Source: an uncultured Bacteroidota bacterium (GTDB lineage Bacteria; Bacteroidota; Bacteroidia; Chitinophagales; Chitinophagaceae). Taken from it: 7,583 nt of DNA. A program made the position numbers and the translations under genes. Location of the stretch: the NCBI GenBank assembly GCA_903912435.1, contig CAIWHI010000425.1, positions 1 to 7,583 of the forward strand, read 5' to 3'. Shown piece by piece: positions 5,871 through 7,583 of this stretch. The notes under the pieces are model-generated. The model made no database searches, was not told the origin of the DNA, and saw only the letters and a list, made by a program, of their open reading frames with translations. Each line of letters starts with the position of its first letter. Positions within the stretch are counted from its first letter, which is position 1.

Positions 5871-6248
5871 TTAGAGTATCAGATTGCCGAAATCATTGAG
5901 TTTCTGGGCAAGAACAGTTTTGTTAGTGGCCATATCTTCTTTAAGGTGCATTATTTCATAATACACTTTGTACTGCGCATTTACAGCAGTCATGATACGT
6001 GTTTTTTCAGCCTCATTGCCCGCATCAACTGCAGCATGATATTTAGCCTTAAGTTCTTTGAACTCAGTCTTCATAACATCATGAACCAGATTCCACTGGG
6101 TTTTGGCCAAATCAATTTTGTTTGCACCAACTAACGAATTTAGCTGATCCACCTTAGTAGTATAATCGGCTTTTGAAACTGCTGATTGGGCAAAAGAGTA
6201 AGTACAGGTGGCTGCAAAAAGGCAGCATAAAAGAAGTAGACGTTTCAT
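5871..6248 (-). CDS. Small exported helical protein of unknown function
   Basis: A 125-residue protein that I do not recognise. The ATG at 6248 gives a clear signal peptide: MKR, the core LLLLCCLFAATC, then YSFA with likely cleavage before Gln21. There is no lipobox-type cysteine at the cut. The mature 105 residues are rich in Lys, Asp, Glu, Ala and Met and read as several amphipathic helices (TTKVDQLNSLVGANKIDLAK, TEFKELKAKYHAAVDAG, EKTRIMTAVNAQYKVYYEI, DMATNKTVLAQKLNDFGNLI). It contains no mature cysteine and no enzyme motif. A periplasmic helical chaperone or binding protein is possible but unsupported. The frame is open upstream to a TTG at 6293; that extension adds 15 residues ahead of the signal peptide and is rejected. 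The gap to the UbiD stop is 45 nt and holds an A9 run (coding strand) 8-16 nt before the ATG. Such A-rich leaders are common where Shine-Dalgarno pairing is absent. The gene may be co-transcribed with the UbiD gene. Confidence 0.82.
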   Translation of the reverse strand: MKRLLLLCCLFAATCTYSFAQSAVSKADYTTKVDQLNSLVGANKIDLAKTQWNLVHDVMKTEFKELKAKYHAAVDAGNEAEKTRIMTAVNAQYKVYYEIMHLKEDMATNKTVLAQKLNDFGNLIL

Positions 6249-6293
6249 TGCTATATTTTTTTTTAAAATTACACAAAAATGATTTAAAAACAA

Positions 6294-7583
6294 CTATTCA
6301 TTATCTAAGACAGTAGCCCCCCCCCCATACAGTTGGGTCATATACCGTAAAGATGGTGAGATAATTATTTTCCCCATATTAAGACGGTCCCATTTTTTGT
6401 CTACAGCCTCAATAGTCGCCATATCAGCCGCAATTATATTTGGCCATGGTCTGTCAAAGTTATCTAATTTTTTTGATTTACGTGTACCATCTAATCCTAA
6501 AATATTTTTTTCCGCACCACCATAAAAATTATCTCTTTTGGGGTCCAGGTTATTGCAGAAGCGCCATAGCACATCGGCAATATCGGCGGCATTTACCGTA
6601 TGTTCTACATAAAGTATCATTTTGAACCCCTCAAAACCTGCTTGTTGTGTCAATTTTTCATGTAATTCTCTTACATGTCCTGGCCGGTCTTTGAGCACAG
6701 ATACAAACAATACACCTATACCCCATGCCCGCGCTAGTTTATCGTTGACGCTGGTTATCTCAGGGAAGGTAGCCATAATATTCTCCTTTGAGAAAGATGG
6801 TGCTATTTTAAATGGCAGTAATGGTGTACTTATCTCCTCATCAAGCTTGCGGGTGCCATCTATGCACATCTTACCACCAAAACCCATTTTAGAGCAACTA
6901 TGGTCCAGCACATCCATAGGACCCTGACTGAAGTAAACATCGGTCACCGGGTTTATATTATTGAATACATATCGGGTTAGCGACTTGTAGTCATCTATTT
7001 TTATCCCACTTTCGGCTGGCCCATCAGACAATACCAGTATTTTGTTGAACATCATCTGCCCGGCACCCCACATGGCATTCATCACTTTTGCTCCCTGGCC
7101 GGCATATTCTTTATTTATGGTAGCTATTACGAGATTATGAAACACACCCTCCACAGGCATATTCATATCGGTAATCTCGGGCACCATAGTCATTTTAATG
7201 GGGGTAAGGAAAATACGCTCTGTAGCCTTCCCTATCCATGCATCTTCCTGAGGTGGTATACCAACGATAGTGGCAGGGTAGATGGCATCTTTACGATGGG
7301 TAATAGCGGTAACATGAAACCTTGGATACCAATCGGGCAGGGAATAATATCCTGTATGGTCTCCAAACGGGCCTTCCCAAATCAGGTCTTCCATTGGGTC
7401 TACATAACCCTCAATAATAAAGTCGGCATCAGCAGGCACCTCAATCTCGGGTTGGGTAATGCATTTCACCAATTCCACTTTTTTCTTACGCAGAAAACCG
7501 GCTAACATGTACTCATCCACATTTTCGGGTAAGGGAGCTGTAGCAGAATAGGTATAAATGGGGTCACCACCCAGGGCAACGGC
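6294..7583 (-). CDS. ubiD: UbiD-family decarboxylase (5' end outside window)
   Basis: UbiD enzymes remove the carboxylate of aromatic or unsaturated acids using prenylated FMN made by UbiX. The frame is open to the right edge. The 21 codons at 7521-7583 read AVALGGDPIYTYSATAPLPE then Asn, matching the UbiD motif ALGxDP, so the GTG at 7520 is internal. Over the 429 visible residues: VDEYMLAGFLRKKKVELVKC (22-41), EIEVPADADFIIEGYV, the catalytic-site motif WEGPFGDHTGYY with Glu70 and Asp75 (positions of Glu277 and Glu282 in fungal Fdc1), ITHRKDAIYPATIVGIPPQED, and TINKEYAGQGAKVMNAMWGAGQ. The arginine of the R-E-E/D triad would lie before the window. The likely role is a quinone precursor decarboxylation (4-hydroxybenzoate-type, or the decarboxylase of the futalosine menaquinone route), though other aromatic acids are possible. 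A run of ten G on the coding strand encodes three glycines 11 codons before the stop TAG. Confidence 0.94.
   Translation of the reverse strand, partial: AVALGGDPIYTYSATAPLPENVDEYMLAGFLRKKKVELVKCITQPEIEVPADADFIIEGYVDPMEDLIWEGPFGDHTGYYSLPDWYPRFHVTAITHRKDAIYPATIVGIPPQEDAWIGKATERIFLTPIKMTMVPEITDMNMPVEGVFHNLVIATINKEYAGQGAKVMNAMWGAGQMMFNKILVLSDGPAESGIKIDDYKSLTRYVFNNINPVTDVYFSQGPMDVLDHSCSKMGFGGKMCIDGTRKLDEEISTPLLPFKIAPSFSKENIMATFPEITSVNDKLARAWGIGVLFVSVLKDRPGHVRELHEKLTQQAGFEGFKMILYVEHTVNAADIADVLWRFCNNLDPKRDNFYGGAEKNILGLDGTRKSKKLDNFDRPWPNIIAADMATIEAVDKKWDRLNMGKIIISPSLRYMTQLYGGGATVLDNE
6317..6326 (-). repeat. Homopolymer tract of ten G (coding strand) in the UbiD gene
   Basis: Ten C on the + strand, ten G on the coding strand, spell most of YGGGA near the C-terminus. 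It is the longest G/C homopolymer in the window. With 10 G the tail is ATVLDNE; with 9 G it would be LLS then stop; with 11 G an extra Gly, then YCLR, then stop. Confidence 0.9.

Noticed and set aside
6622..7505. Two + strand frames (6622-6927 and 7137-7505) opposite the UbiD gene
   Set aside because: They are shadows of a strongly conserved decarboxylase coding sequence on the - strand.
1..7583. Mobile element, CRISPR array, tRNA/rRNA, riboswitch, toxin-antitoxin or defence system
   Set aside because: No direct repeats in arrays, no transposase or integrase, no cloverleaf or conserved RNA motif seen; all large frames are assigned to other families.

Overview
This AT-rich window carries seven protein-coding genes with very little intergenic space. 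The genes, the signal peptides, the lack of clear Shine-Dalgarno sequences, the non-ATG starts (TTG, GTG) and one perfect TAnnTTTG -7 box all suggest a chromosomal segment from a member of the Bacteroidota. A Chitinophagales-type organism is a guess from the general look of the proteins. I saw no tRNA, rRNA, CRISPR array, transposase, integrase or phage gene, so this looks like ordinary core or housekeeping DNA.

Layout. On the + strand, 1-792 is the C-terminal part of polyphosphate kinase 1, cut by the left edge. It overlaps by 4 nt with a short Ppx/GppA-type exopolyphosphatase (789-1694). After a 192-nt gap comes a 620-residue exported outer-membrane beta-barrel protein with a POTRA-like domain (1887-3749). 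It meets an AraC-family regulator on the - strand (3750-4649) tail to tail with no bases between the stop codons. Divergent from the regulator is an exported thioredoxin-fold protein with a CSGC site (4725-5291). It converges on a VOC/glyoxalase-fold protein (5309-5734, -). Further right, also on the - strand, are a strong intrinsic terminator (5761-5790), a small exported helical protein of unknown function (5871-6248), and a UbiD-family decarboxylase (6294-7583) that runs off the right edge.

How the genes fit together. The ppk1-ppx pair is a coupled unit for making and degrading polyphosphate. The regulator and the thioredoxin-fold gene share a short divergent promoter region and may be functionally linked; this is inference. 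The UbiD protein would act on an aromatic acid using prenylated FMN, probably in quinone biosynthesis, with the small exported protein downstream in a possible two-gene transcript ending at the strong terminator.

I found no convincing undescribed system. The items most worth a second look are a 25-nt near-perfect palindrome inside the thioredoxin-fold gene, a run of ten G near the end of the UbiD gene, hairpins buried in coding sequence at both convergent junctions, and the replacement of a second conserved histidine in PPK1 by phenylalanine.
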